From Streptomyces sp. 1222.5 (GTDB lineage Bacteria > Actinomycetota > Actinomycetes > Streptomycetales > Streptomycetaceae), in contig NZ_FNSZ01000001.1 of NCBI RefSeq assembly GCF_900105245.1, positions 4,641,001-4,705,000 on the forward strand: DNA of 64,000 nucleotides, written 5' to 3'. This document shows, piece by piece, positions 10,041 through 18,169 of this stretch (the stretch's first letter is position 1; each line of letters opens with the position of its first letter). Below the pieces are notes generated by a model that was given only the letters and a program-made list of their open reading frames with translations, was not told the DNA's origin and did not search any database. A program made the position numbers and the translations under genes.

Positions 10041-10919
10041 TCAGCGCCTCGGCTCCCAGCGGAACCACCGCCGTACAGCAAACACCGCCACGATCGTCCA
10101 GGCCAGGGCGGTCGCGAGGGCGCCCAGCGCCTCGTACGCGGTCAACTGGCCCGTCCAGCCGCCGCGGACCAGGCGGATCGCCGGGGACAGGGGCAGGAGT
10201 TCGCAGAGGGAGGCGAGCCGGTCGGGCATGAACTCCGTGGGGACGGTGATCCCGGAGCCCAGCATGGACACGAACACCAGCGGCAGCGCGGTCACCTGGG
10301 CGCTCTCGGCGGTCCGGGTGAAGGACGCGGTGAGCGCGGCGAGCGCGGCGCTGACCACGAGTCCGGCCAGCACCCCGGGCAGGAGCAGGTACGGCGCCTT
10401 CGGCGCCCCGGTGCGCAGCAGCACGGCGCAGCCGACGCTCAGGACGAGGGCCTGGGCGAGGCCGAGGGCGGTCGCGGGCAGGGCGGTGCCGATGAGGATC
10501 TCGGTGTCGGACGGTTCGCCGGTGCGCAGCCGCTTCAGGACGAGCTCCTCGCGGCGGGCGACGTAGGCGCCGACCAGGGAGGTGTAGACGGCGAAGAGGA
10601 AGGCGAATCCGATGGCGGCGGTCAGCAGGACCGTGCCGATGCTCAGGCCCTCCTTCTCCAGGTCCAGCTGGTCGAGTGCCGGCCGCACGGTGAACGGCAG
10701 GGCGAGCGGCACGGCCAGCGCGGTGAAGACGGCGCCCCGGTTGCGGCCGAGGAGCGTGAGTTCGGCCCGCCCCAGCGCCCGCAGCCGCCGCGCCGACGGC
10801 TTGAACGCCGCGAGAGCCCGGCGGTCCGCCGCACCGGCTCCGCCCTCGAGCCCGCCTGCCGCTGCCGTGCGGACCCCGTGCACGCGGCCGCCCCCCGTTT
10901 CCGTTCCGGTCCCGTTCAC
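10041..10919 (-). CDS. ABC-2 type transporter permease
   Basis: The 292-residue membrane protein has about six transmembrane helices. A cytoplasmic N-terminal arm is followed by segments at about 45-65, 80-105, 130-155, 165-190, 205-225 and 260-280, the pattern of ABC-2 exporter permeases. The GTG at 10919 overlaps the stop of the ATPase gene in the arrangement GTGA, so the two should be made in equal amounts. An upstream extension of the frame would lie wholly inside the ATPase gene and is rejected. Together with the ATPase it forms an exporter; the substrate (lipid, peptide or drug) cannot be told from sequence. Confidence 0.9.
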   Translation of the reverse strand: MNGTGTETGGGRVHGVRTAAAGGLEGGAGAADRRALAAFKPSARRLRALGRAELTLLGRNRGAVFTALAVPLALPFTVRPALDQLDLEKEGLSIGTVLLTAAIGFAFLFAVYTSLVGAYVARREELVLKRLRTGEPSDTEILIGTALPATALGLAQALVLSVGCAVLLRTGAPKAPYLLLPGVLAGLVVSAALAALTASFTRTAESAQVTALPLVFVSMLGSGITVPTEFMPDRLASLCELLPLSPAIRLVRGGWTGQLTAYEALGALATALAWTIVAVFAVRRWFRWEPRR

Positions 10920-11854
10920 GCCGCCGCCTCCCGCTCCCGGGCGATCCCGAGGAACGCCTCCTCCAGTGAGGCCGACCGCACGTCCAGCGCGCCCAGCTCG
11001 ACCCCGGCCCGCTCGGCCCACGTCAGCACCCCGGTGGCGGTCCGCTGCAACCGTGTCGTGCGCAGCCGTACGACCCTGCCGTCGCACTCGTGCCCGCAGA
11101 CGCCGAGGTCGGCCAGGGGCGGCAGGTCGCCGAGGAAGTAGCCGTCCGGCAACTCGAAGGACATCCGGGAGGGGCGCCCCGCGGTGACCTCGGCCGGCGT
11201 CCCCGAGACGGCGATACGGCCCTCGTGCAGGATGGCGAGCCGGTCGGCGAGGCCCTCGGCCTCCTCCAGGTAGTGCGTGGTGAGCAGCACGGTCGTGCCC
11301 GCGGCGCGCAGGCTCCGCACCAGTTCCCAGGTGGCCCGGCGGCCCTCCGCGTCGAGGCCGGTGGTCGGCTCGTCCAGGAAGAGCACCTCGGGGTCGCCGA
11401 GCAGGGCGAGCGCCAGGTCCAGCCGGCGGCGCTCGCCGCCGGACAGCTGTTTGACGCGCACCGACCGCCGTCCCGCCAGCCCGACCAGGTCCAGCGCCTC
11501 CGCCTCCGGACGGGCCCCGCTGGTGCAGCCCGCCCACATGCGGGCGGTCTCCGCGACGGTCAGCTCGGAGGGGAAGCCGCCCTCCTGGAGCATCACGCCG
11601 GTGCGGGGGCGTACGGCGGCCCGTTCGCGGAACGGATCACGGCCGAGGACCCGGACCCGGCCCCCGGCCGGCGCGGCGAGTCCCTCCAGCAGCTCGACCG
11701 TCGAGGTCTTCCCGGCTCCGTTGGTACCCAGCAGGGCGAAGATCTCCCCGCGTGCCACGGAGAAGCTGATTCCGCGTACGGCCTCGAACCCGCCCCCGTA
11801 GACGCGCCTGAGGTCGGTGACCTCGATCACGTGCTCGCGTTCGTCTGTGTCCAT
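10916..11854 (-). CDS. ABC transporter ATP-binding protein (exporter, drug-resistance type)
   Basis: The 312-residue ATPase carries Walker A GTNGAGKT (residues 43-50), signature LSGGE (137-141), Walker B VLFLDEP (157-163) and the switch His in LLTTHYLEEAE. About 90 residues beyond the nucleotide domain resemble the C-terminal extension of DrrA/NatA-like exporters. The start ATG at 11854 has only a weak ribosome site (GGGACG). It is the first gene of the ATPase-permease-kinase-regulator operon. The arrangement resembles self-regulated efflux or envelope-stress modules. The substrate is unknown. Confidence 0.94.
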   Translation of the reverse strand: MDTDEREHVIEVTDLRRVYGGGFEAVRGISFSVARGEIFALLGTNGAGKTSTVELLEGLAAPAGGRVRVLGRDPFRERAAVRPRTGVMLQEGGFPSELTVAETARMWAGCTSGARPEAEALDLVGLAGRRSVRVKQLSGGERRRLDLALALLGDPEVLFLDEPTTGLDAEGRRATWELVRSLRAAGTTVLLTTHYLEEAEGLADRLAILHEGRIAVSGTPAEVTAGRPSRMSFELPDGYFLGDLPPLADLGVCGHECDGRVVRLRTTRLQRTATGVLTWAERAGVELGALDVRSASLEEAFLGIAREREAAA

Positions 11855-11942
11855 GACGCCAGCGTCCCGGCGTCGCGAGCGGTCCGGCAGTGCGCGGTGT
11901 CATCGCCCGGCATGACAAATGTCAGAGGCGCGGCGGACACGA

Positions 11943-11973
11943 AAAGACCCCGGTCCGATGGACCGGGGTCTTT
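11943..11973 (-). terminator. Terminator of tRNA-Gly(GCC) copy 2
   Basis: A 13-bp perfect stem (AAAGACCCCGGTC with GACCGGGGTCTTT, 5-nt loop) ends in a run of T on the minus strand. It lies 6 nt beyond the tRNA 3' end and can also act on the plus strand. Confidence 0.85.
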
Positions 11974-11979
11974 ATCCCG

Positions 11980-12052
11980 AGCGGACGACGAGGCTCGAAC
12001 TCGCGACCTCAACCTTGGCAAGGTTGCGCTCTACCAACTGAGCTACGTCCGC
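11980..12052 (-). tRNA. tRNA-Gly (GCC), second copy
   Basis: The sequence is identical to the tRNA at 8049-8121 with anticodon GCC, but the 3' CCA is not encoded. Both copies have the same orientation and share about 79 bp including flanks, so they form direct repeats around the ABC/two-component operon. Confidence 0.96.
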
Positions 12053-12134
12053 ACTGCTCCCGACCGGCTCCCACCGATCGGTGCGAGCACCAGCCTACCT
12101 GATCCACAAGCGTGGTCGGCACGGCCGGTGCCAG

Positions 12135-12206
12135 AGCGGGTGACAGGGATCGCACACTGCGCCTTCCCCCTGGAAGGGGGATGTTCTACTACTGAACTAC
12201 ACCCGC
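12135..12206 (-). tRNA. Atypical tRNA-Gly (UCC)
   Basis: The acceptor stem GCGGGTG/CACCCGC, D-stem GTTC/GAAC and anticodon arm TCCCC-CTTCCAG-GGGGA (anticodon TCC) are all sound. However, the D-loop reads AGTAGTA, lacking the G18-G19 pair. The T-arm reads GCAGTGTGCGATCCCTGT, where the usual TTC of the loop is replaced by TGC and the stem pairs badly. CCA is not encoded. The gene looks like a glycine tRNA with a weakened elbow (D-loop/T-loop contact). Confidence 0.85.
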
Positions 12207-12324
12207 ATGTCCTCGGGATCCGGCTTTCCGGCCTCGCCCCTCGGCGTGTCCCAGACATTAGCTGATCAGCAGGGGGGTAGCGCAAGTCGGTTCCCCCGAC
12301 GGCCCCGCCCGTCCCCCAAGTGCA

Positions 12325-12360
12325 CAGCCCTCAGGGCCCGCTGACGGACCCTGAGGGCTG
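12325..12360 (-). terminator. Terminator of lsr2
   Basis: A 12-bp perfect stem, CAGCCCTCAGGG with CCCTGAGGGCTG, with a 12-nt loop, starts 15 nt beyond the lsr2 stop codon. Confidence 0.8.
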
Positions 12361-12374
12361 CCCCTTCGCGGGCT

Positions 12375-12692
12375 TCACTGCGCGGCGCTGAACGCCTCGT
12401 AGACCTTCTTGGGGATGCGTCCCCGGGCCGGGACGTCCATCTTGTTGGCCTGGGCCCAGGCGCGGACGGCAGCCGGGTCGGGGGCGACCTCCGTCTGCTT
12501 GTACGCCTTGCCGGACCGCGACCGCTTGCGGCCGGCCTCGACGTAGGGCGCGAGCGCCTTGCGCAGTTTTTTGGCGTTGGTTTCGTTCAGGTCGATCTCG
12601 TACGACTTGCCGTCGAGTCCGAAGGCGATCGTTTCCGCCGCTTCCGAGCCGTCGATGTCGTCAAAGAGAGTGACCACGACCTTTTGCGCCAC
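12375..12692 (-). CDS. lsr2: Lsr2-family nucleoid-associated protein (LsrL-like)
   Basis: The 105-residue protein matches Lsr2 over its whole length. An N-terminal dimerisation domain (VVVTLFDDIDGSEA, TIAFGLDGKSYEIDL) leads into a basic linker and a C-terminal DNA-binding domain with the AT-hook-like RGR in VPARGRIPKKV. Lsr2 proteins coat AT-rich DNA and silence foreign and specialised-metabolism genes. Streptomyces carry two paralogues; the location beside purSQL fits the one called LsrL (my recollection). The start is a GTG at 12692 preceded by AAGGG at 10 nt. It diverges from purS across a 310-bp spacer whose AT-rich stretches could be binding sites for the protein itself. Confidence 0.93.
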   Translation of the reverse strand: MAQKVVVTLFDDIDGSEAAETIAFGLDGKSYEIDLNETNAKKLRKALAPYVEAGRKRSRSGKAYKQTEVAPDPAAVRAWAQANKMDVPARGRIPKKVYEAFSAAQ

Positions 12693-13002
12693 GAATATCG
12701 GTCCCTTCGTGCGGCACGTCGATACAGCTCACCGGCGTTGACGTGCCGAGTATCGGCTATTGCCAATTCATTTGTACAGTGCCCGGCAATGCAAAGTGAA
12801 GCCCGACTAAATCCGTCCGCGTGTCCGAGCACAATAGGCGCCGCGGATGGTCTCCCGAACTTTCCCAGAACTTTTCTCGGGTGCCGCGCTCCGACACCCG
12901 ATCGTGATGCGCCTCACGTAGTTTCCTACAACTCTACCCGCGTAGAAATTTTGTGCGGGTAGTCTGAAGGAACCTGCTCAGCACCACACACCGGGAGTGC
13001 CA
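12693..13002. promoter_or_regulatory. Divergent lsr2/purS regulatory region with inverted repeat
   Basis: This 310-bp spacer holds the promoters for both genes. It is markedly more AT-rich than its surroundings, for example around 12755-12800 and 12930-12960. A perfect 8-bp inverted repeat, CTACCCGC at 12934-12941 and GCGGGTAG at 12955-12962 with a 13-nt AT-rich centre, lies about 40 nt before purS. It is a candidate operator or attenuator-like hairpin for purSQL. Confidence 0.55.
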
Positions 13003-13275
13003 GTGGCACGCGTCGTAGTCGACGTCATGCTCAAGCCGGAGATCCTCGACCCCCAGGGCCAGGCGGTCCAGCGTGCGCTGCCGCGCCTGGGTTTCGAGGG
13101 GATCTCGGACGTACGTCAGGGAAAGCGTTTCGAACTGGAAGTTGACGGGCCGGTCGACGAGGCCGTGCTCGCCCGCATCCACGATCTTGCGGAATCCTTC
13201 CTCGCCAACACCGTGATCGAGGACTTCATCGTCAAGGTGGAAGACACGGTGGAAGTCGCGGAGGCCGCGAAGTGA
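13003..13275 (+). CDS. purS: Phosphoribosylformylglycinamidine synthase subunit PurS
   Basis: The 90-residue subunit has the PurS fold pattern: VARVVVDVMLKPEILDPQG, then AVQRALPRLGF and VRQGKRFEL. It bridges PurQ and PurL in the FGAR amidotransferase complex. The GTG at 13003 was preferred over GTG 12997 because GGGAG at 12993-12997 gives 5-nt spacing and the family N-terminus begins there. It is the first gene of purS-purQ-purL and overlaps purQ by 4 nt (GTGA). Confidence 0.95.
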   Translation: MARVVVDVMLKPEILDPQGQAVQRALPRLGFEGISDVRQGKRFELEVDGPVDEAVLARIHDLAESFLANTVIEDFIVKVEDTVEVAEAAK

Positions 13276-13952
13276 CCGCTCGTATTGGCGTCGTCACTTT
13301 CCCGGGCAGTCTCGACGACCGGGACACCCAGCGCGCGATCCGTGTCGCGGGCGCCGAGCCGGTCGCCCTCTGGCACAAGGACAAGGACCTCAAGCAGGTC
13401 GACGCCGTCGTCCTTCCCGGCGGATTCTCCTACGGCGATTATCTGCGCGCCGGAGCCATCTCCCGGTTCTCGCCGGTGATGGAGTCCGTCATCGAGCAGG
13501 CGAAGGCCGGTCTGCCGGTCCTCGGCATCTGCAACGGCTTCCAGATCCTCACCGAGGCCCACCTCCTCCCGGGCGGCATGCTCGGCAACGACCACCTCCA
13601 CTTCATCTGCCGCGACCAGAAGCTGCGGGTGGAGAACGCGGAGACCTCGTGGACCGGCGACTACCGCCAGGGCCAGGAGATCCACATCCCGCTGAAGAAC
13701 ATGGACGGCCGGTACGTCGCCGACGAGTACACGCTCGACAAGCTGGAGGCGGAGGGCCGGGTCGTCTTCCGCTACCTGGACGTCAACCCCAACGGCTCGC
13801 TGCGGGACATCGCCGGCATCACCAACGAGGCCGGGAACGTCGTCGGCCTCATGCCGCACCCCGAGCACGCCGTCGAGCCGCTGATCGGTACGGGCCGTAC
13901 CGACGGCCTGCCGTTCTTCACCTCGATCCTCAAGAAGCTGGTCAACGCATGA
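13272..13952 (+). CDS. purQ: Phosphoribosylformylglycinamidine synthase subunit PurQ (glutaminase)
   Basis: The 226-residue class I glutamine amidotransferase has the complete triad: Cys87 in LGICNGFQ, His196 and Glu198 in MPHPEHAVE. It releases ammonia from glutamine and channels it to PurL. The N-terminal RIGVVTFPGSLDDRD and the GGFSYGDYLRAGAI motif are typical. Its GTG overlaps the purS stop and its own stop overlaps the purL ATG, so the three subunits are translationally coupled. Confidence 0.97.
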   Translation: MTARIGVVTFPGSLDDRDTQRAIRVAGAEPVALWHKDKDLKQVDAVVLPGGFSYGDYLRAGAISRFSPVMESVIEQAKAGLPVLGICNGFQILTEAHLLPGGMLGNDHLHFICRDQKLRVENAETSWTGDYRQGQEIHIPLKNMDGRYVADEYTLDKLEAEGRVVFRYLDVNPNGSLRDIAGITNEAGNVVGLMPHPEHAVEPLIGTGRTDGLPFFTSILKKLVNA

Positions 13953-16207
13953 GCCGGACGCCTCTGGACACGGTCGAGCACGCGGCCGCGACCCCCGACG
14001 TCGAGCTGCCCTGGGCCGAACTCGGCCTGAAGAAGGACGAGTACGAGCGGGTGGTGGAGATCCTCGGCCGCCGCCCGACCGGCGCCGAGCTCGCCATGTA
14101 CTCGGTCATGTGGTCCGAGCACTGCTCGTACAAGTCCTCCAAGGTCCACCTCCGCCAGTTCGGCGAGAAGGCGCCCGAGTCGGACGCGCTGCTCGTCGGC
14201 ATCGGCGAGAACGCCGGCGTGGTGGACGTCGGCCAGGGCTACGCGGTCACCTTCAAGGTCGAGTCGCACAACCACCCCTCGTACGTGGAGCCCTACCAGG
14301 GCGCGGCCACGGGTGTCGGCGGCATCGTCCGCGACATCATCGCGATGGGCGCCCGCCCGGTCGCCGTGGTGGACCCGCTGCGCTTCGGCGCGGCCGACCA
14401 CCCCGACACCAAGCGCGTCCTGCCGGGCGTCGTCGCCGGCATCGGCGGCTACGGCAACTGCCTGGGCCTGCCCAACATCGGCGGCGAGGTCGTCTTCGAC
14501 GCCTGCTACCAGGGCAACCCGCTGGTCAACGCCGGTGCTATCGGTGTGATGCGGCACGAGGACATCCACCTCGCGAAGGCCTCCGGCGCGGGCAACAAGG
14601 TCATCCTGTACGGCGCCCGCACGGGTGGCGACGGCATCGGCGGCGCCTCGATCCTCGCCTCCGAGACCTTCGACGACGCCAAGCCCTCCAAGCGCCCGGC
14701 CGTCCAGGTCGGCGACCCCTTCCAGGAGAAGCTCCTCATCGAGTGCACCCTGGAGGCCTTCCGGGAGAAGCTGGTCGTCGGCATCCAGGACCTCGGCGCC
14801 GCCGGTCTGTCCTGCGCCACCTCCGAGCTGGCCTCCAACGGCTCCGGCGGCATGCGCGTCACCCTGGACGACGTCCCGCTGCGCGACTCGACGCTCTCGC
14901 CCGAGGAAATCCTCATGAGCGAGTCGCAGGAACGCATGTGCGCGGTCGTCGAGCCGGAGAAGGTCGACCGCTTCCTGGAGATCTGCGAGAAGTGGGACGT
15001 CATCGCCACCGTCATCGGTGAGGTGACCGACGGCGACCGCCTGGAGATCTTCTGGCACGGCGGCAAGATCGTCGACGTCGACCCGCGCACGGTCGCCCAC
15101 GACGGCCCGGTCTACGAGCGCCCCTACGCCCGCCCCGAGTGGCAGGACGCCCTGCAGGCCGACGACGCGAACAAGCTGCCCCGGCCCGCGACTTCGGCCG
15201 AGCTGAAGGAGCAGGTCCGCAAGCTCGTGGCCTCGCCGAACCAGGCCTCGAAGAAGTGGATCACCTCGCAGTACGACCACTTCGTGCAGGGCAACACCGT
15301 CCTCGCCCAGCCCGAGGACTCCGGCATGATCCGGATCGACGAGGAGAGCGGCCTCGGTGTCGCCATCGCGACCGACGGCAACGGCCGCTACGCCAAGCTC
15401 GACCCGTACCACGGCGCCCAGCTGGCCCTCGCCGAGGCGTACCGCAACGTCGCCACGACCGGTGCCAAGCCGCTCGCCGTCTCCGACTGCCTGAACTTCG
15501 GCTCGCCCGAGGACCCGGCCGTCATGTGGCAGTTCGCGGAGGCCGTCCGCGGTCTCGCCGACGCCTGTCAGCAGCTGGGCACCCCGGTGACCGGCGGCAA
15601 CGTCTCGCTCTACAACCAGACGGGCGAGGCGGCCATCCACCCCACCCCGGTGGTCGCCGTCCTCGGCGTGATCGACGACGTCGCCCGCCGCACGCCGGTC
15701 GCCTTCCAGGAGGACGGGCAGTTGCTCTACCTCCTCGGCGACACCCGTGAGGAGTTCGGCGGCTCGGCCTGGTCCCAGGTCGTCCACGACCACCTCGGCG
15801 GTCTGCCCCCGCAGGTCGACCTGGAGCGTGAGCGCCTGCTGGCCGAGATCCTGATCTCCGCCTCCCGCGACGGCATGATCGACTCCGCGCACGACCTGTC
15901 CGACGGCGGCCTGGTCCAGGCGGTCGTGGAGTCCGCGCTGCTCGGCGGCAAGGGCGCGCGGCTGATCGTCCCGGACGGCCTGGACGCCTTCACGTTCCTG
16001 TTCTCCGAGTCGGCAGGCCGCGCCATCGTCGCCGTGCCGCGCTCGGAGGAGGTCCGCTTCAACGACATGTGCGGTGCGCGCGGCCTGCCGGCCACCCGCG
16101 TCGGTGTCGTGGACGGTGACGCGGTGGAGATCCAGGGCGAGTTCGCCCTCTCCCTCGCCGAGCTGCGCGAGGCCCACGAGGCAACGATCCCGGCACTGCT
16201 GGCGTAG
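13949..16207 (+). CDS. purL: Phosphoribosylformylglycinamidine synthase subunit PurL
   Basis: The 752-residue small-type PurL is the ATP-dependent synthetase half of step 4 in purine synthesis, converting FGAR to FGAM. It shows MWSEHCSYKSSK, FKVESHNHPS, TGVGGIVRDI, the repeated AIRS-like halves (SDGGL near the C-terminus) and GGNVSLYNQT. The ATG at 13949 overlaps the purQ stop; the open frame upstream of it is only purQ read in another frame. The C-terminus ends in a helix followed by a terminator. Length is as expected for the PurLQS form. Confidence 0.97.
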   Translation: MSRTPLDTVEHAAATPDVELPWAELGLKKDEYERVVEILGRRPTGAELAMYSVMWSEHCSYKSSKVHLRQFGEKAPESDALLVGIGENAGVVDVGQGYAVTFKVESHNHPSYVEPYQGAATGVGGIVRDIIAMGARPVAVVDPLRFGAADHPDTKRVLPGVVAGIGGYGNCLGLPNIGGEVVFDACYQGNPLVNAGAIGVMRHEDIHLAKASGAGNKVILYGARTGGDGIGGASILASETFDDAKPSKRPAVQVGDPFQEKLLIECTLEAFREKLVVGIQDLGAAGLSCATSELASNGSGGMRVTLDDVPLRDSTLSPEEILMSESQERMCAVVEPEKVDRFLEICEKWDVIATVIGEVTDGDRLEIFWHGGKIVDVDPRTVAHDGPVYERPYARPEWQDALQADDANKLPRPATSAELKEQVRKLVASPNQASKKWITSQYDHFVQGNTVLAQPEDSGMIRIDEESGLGVAIATDGNGRYAKLDPYHGAQLALAEAYRNVATTGAKPLAVSDCLNFGSPEDPAVMWQFAEAVRGLADACQQLGTPVTGGNVSLYNQTGEAAIHPTPVVAVLGVIDDVARRTPVAFQEDGQLLYLLGDTREEFGGSAWSQVVHDHLGGLPPQVDLERERLLAEILISASRDGMIDSAHDLSDGGLVQAVVESALLGGKGARLIVPDGLDAFTFLFSESAGRAIVAVPRSEEVRFNDMCGARGLPATRVGVVDGDAVEIQGEFALSLAELREAHEATIPALLA

Positions 16208-16222
16208 CTCCCGCCCGCTGTA

Positions 16223-16258
16223 CGAAGGCCCCGTCCGCGACCCCGGGCGGGGCCTTCG
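16223..16258 (+). terminator. Terminator of purSQL
   Basis: An 11-bp stem, CGAAGGCCCCG with CGGGGCCTTCG, starts 16 nt after the purL stop. Confidence 0.8.
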
Positions 16259-16287
16259 CCGATGCCGGCCGAAGCGATCCGCCGACA

Positions 16288-16560
16288 CCGGTCTGCGGCC
16301 CGGCCCGGTCTGCGGTGCGTCTTGGTGCGTCCTGGCTCGTCTGGTCCGGCCCTGCCTGGTCCGGCCCTGTCCTGCCCGACTCGGCCCAGCCCGGTCTGCG
16401 GTGCGTCCTGGCCCGGCCTGGCCCGGTCCTGCCCGACCCGGTCTGCGGTCCGGTGCGGTCTGCGGTGCGTCCTGGCTCATCTGGCCCGGCCCTGCCCCTG
16501 CTTGACCTGCCCCTGCCTGGCCTCCCGGGTCCGGCCCTGACCTGCCGGGTCCGGCCTGGC
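16288..16560. repeat. Degenerate short-repeat region
   Basis: The spacer downstream of purL is made of imperfect reiterations. CGGTCTGCGG occurs five times (near 16289, 16306, 16392, 16440 and 16456), several followed by TGCGTCCTGG. Many CCTGCCCG/CCGGCCCTG blocks are interspersed. The plus strand is almost free of A. No credible coding sequence or stable regular array is present; in-frame translations are low-complexity. Confidence 0.7.
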
Positions 16561-16702
16561 CCTGCCCGGTCCTGCCCGGCGGTCCTGCCTGGTCGGGCCC
16601 GGGTCCGGTGGTCCTGCCCGACCCGACCCGGCCTGACCAGGCAGGGCCGCCCTTGCCCGGTCCGCGCGGTCGTATTCGCTCGCGGCGCGGGCGCGGGCCT
16701 GC

Positions 16703-16708
16703 ATAGGC
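16703..16708 (+). promoter_or_regulatory. Possible leaderless -10 element of the MDMPI-like gene
   Basis: TAGGCT ends 8 nt before the ATG at 16717 and no ribosome site is visible. It is the same hexamer and nearly the same spacing as at purD. Confidence 0.4.
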
Positions 16709-16716
16709 TCACCGGC

Positions 16717-17514
16717 ATGCCACCGGCCAAGAAGCGTGCCCGCAGTTACGACCCCGTCCGGACCCGCGCCGCGGTCCTCGCGCAGTTCGCGAACGTCCGG
16801 GAGGCCGTCGGCGGCCTCGGGCCCGACCAGCTCGCGCTGCCGACCCGGCTCGGCGTCTGGACCGTACGGGACCTCGTCGCGCACATCGGCATGGCGCTCA
16901 CCGCCGTGCACCGCGCGCTCGACCTGCCCGCGCCGCCCCGCCAGGACGTCACGGTGGTCGAGTGGCCCTTCGCCACCGCCGCCAACTCCACGGCCATCGA
17001 CGAGTTCACCCGCCGCCTCGCCGCCGATCACCCCGACCTCGACGCCTATCTCGCCGACGTCGACCGCAGCCTGCGGGCCCTCCTCGACGAGCACCCCGGC
17101 GGCCGGCTGCTGGAGACCAGCGCCGGCGCGATGCCGCTCGACGACTACCTCGTCACCCGCACCGTGGAACTCGTCGTCCACACCGACGACCTCACCGCGG
17201 CCGTCGCGGGACTCGACGTGCCCCACGACCGCCAGGCCCTGGCCGCCGCGACCCGGCTGCTCGCCGACGCCCTCGCCGTGAAGGCGCCCGGCGGCTCCAC
17301 CGAGGTGCGCGTGCCGCCGTACGCGGTCGTGCAGTGCGTCGAGGGGCCCCGGCACACCCGCGGCACCCCGCCCAATGTCGTGGAGACCGACCCGCTGACC
17401 TGGATCCGGCTCGCCACCGGGCGGCTGGCCTGGAAGGACGCCCTCGCCGAGGCGAAGGTCAGCGCGAGCGGGGAGCGGGCGGACATCGGGGACCTGCTGC
17501 CGCTGCTGGCGTAG
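16717..17514 (+). CDS. Maleylpyruvate isomerase-family mycothiol-dependent (DinB-like) protein
   Basis: The 265-residue protein has an N-terminal MDMPI/DinB-like four-helix domain containing VWTVRDLVAHIGMALTAVHRAL. The histidines there, and His174 in ELVVHTDDL, match the metal-ligand pattern of the family. A C-terminal sterol-carrier-like domain ends with TWIRLATGRLAWKDAL. Family members use mycothiol in isomerisation or thiol transfer; which reaction this one performs is unknown. The frame is open far upstream into the repeat region, but that part has no domain signature. Transcription may be leaderless. Confidence 0.8.
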   Translation: MPPAKKRARSYDPVRTRAAVLAQFANVREAVGGLGPDQLALPTRLGVWTVRDLVAHIGMALTAVHRALDLPAPPRQDVTVVEWPFATAANSTAIDEFTRRLAADHPDLDAYLADVDRSLRALLDEHPGGRLLETSAGAMPLDDYLVTRTVELVVHTDDLTAAVAGLDVPHDRQALAAATRLLADALAVKAPGGSTEVRVPPYAVVQCVEGPRHTRGTPPNVVETDPLTWIRLATGRLAWKDALAEAKVSASGERADIGDLLPLLA

Positions 17515-17549
17515 CGGAACCGGTCGTACCGCCGATCCGTCGAACCCGT

Positions 17550-18005
17550 ATGAATCGGCACAAGCAGCGCATGACCCTGACGGCGGCCGCCGTGCTCGTC
17601 CCGCTCGCGGTGGCCTGTGGGACCGGGAAGGCGGAGAGTGGAGCGGTGAGCGTCCAGCAGCCGGTGACCGGGATCGACTGGCGGGTCGACAGCCTGACCG
17701 TCGGCGACACGACCCGGCACGCGCCCGCTTCCGCCCGCCTGCGCGTGGAGGAGAACGGGAAGGCGGCCGGCAATCTCGGCTGCAACCAGTTCAGCGCCCG
17801 CGCCACCCTGGACGGCGACCGGATCACCTTCGGCGACCTGCGCACGACGCGGATGGCCTGCAGCCCGGAGCGGATGGCCTTCGAGCGCGCCCTCGCCCGG
17901 ACCCTCACCACCGGCACGCTCACGGCGCGGACCGAGGACGCCAAGCTGACGCTCACCGACGGCGACGGCGACCGTGTCCACCTCAGCCGCGGCGCACCCG
18001 AATGA
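17550..18005 (+). CDS. META-domain lipoprotein
   Basis: The 151-residue protein starts with a short basic segment and a hydrophobic stretch ending in the lipobox LAVAC, so it should be lipidated at Cys23 and anchored outside the membrane. The remainder is a META/HslJ-like domain recognised by GCNQFSARATLDGDRITFG and TTRMAC. Such domains occur in secreted proteins linked to heat shock or motility, but their biochemical role is unknown. The ATG at 17550 lies 35 nt after the MDMPI-like gene and may share its transcript. I see no strong ribosome site. Confidence 0.78.
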   Translation: MNRHKQRMTLTAAAVLVPLAVACGTGKAESGAVSVQQPVTGIDWRVDSLTVGDTTRHAPASARLRVEENGKAAGNLGCNQFSARATLDGDRITFGDLRTTRMACSPERMAFERALARTLTTGTLTARTEDAKLTLTDGDGDRVHLSRGAPE

Positions 18006-18169
18006 TGTGCGACACCTCACTCACAAACGAGCCGAAGGGGACCCGGGCCGCCTCGCGGAAGGTGTCCGGGACCCCGCCGATTTCTCGCGACACCGCTCTG
18101 ACCTGCGGACACGTAGAATCCGACAAGGTGATCGACTGAGGCCGGACCGGTAGGGCCGCGCATCCCCAA

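Noticed and set aside
13772..16480. 902-residue minus-strand frame opposite purQ/purL
   Set aside because: It is antisense to genes with full family motifs and has low-complexity, domain-free translation.
16288..16560. CRISPR array
   Set aside because: The repeats are short, unevenly spaced and degenerate, without unique spacers or cas genes.
16315..16716. N-terminal extension of the MDMPI-like protein through the repeat tract
   Set aside because: The residues are repeat-derived low complexity; the family N-terminus and -10 element fit ATG 16717.
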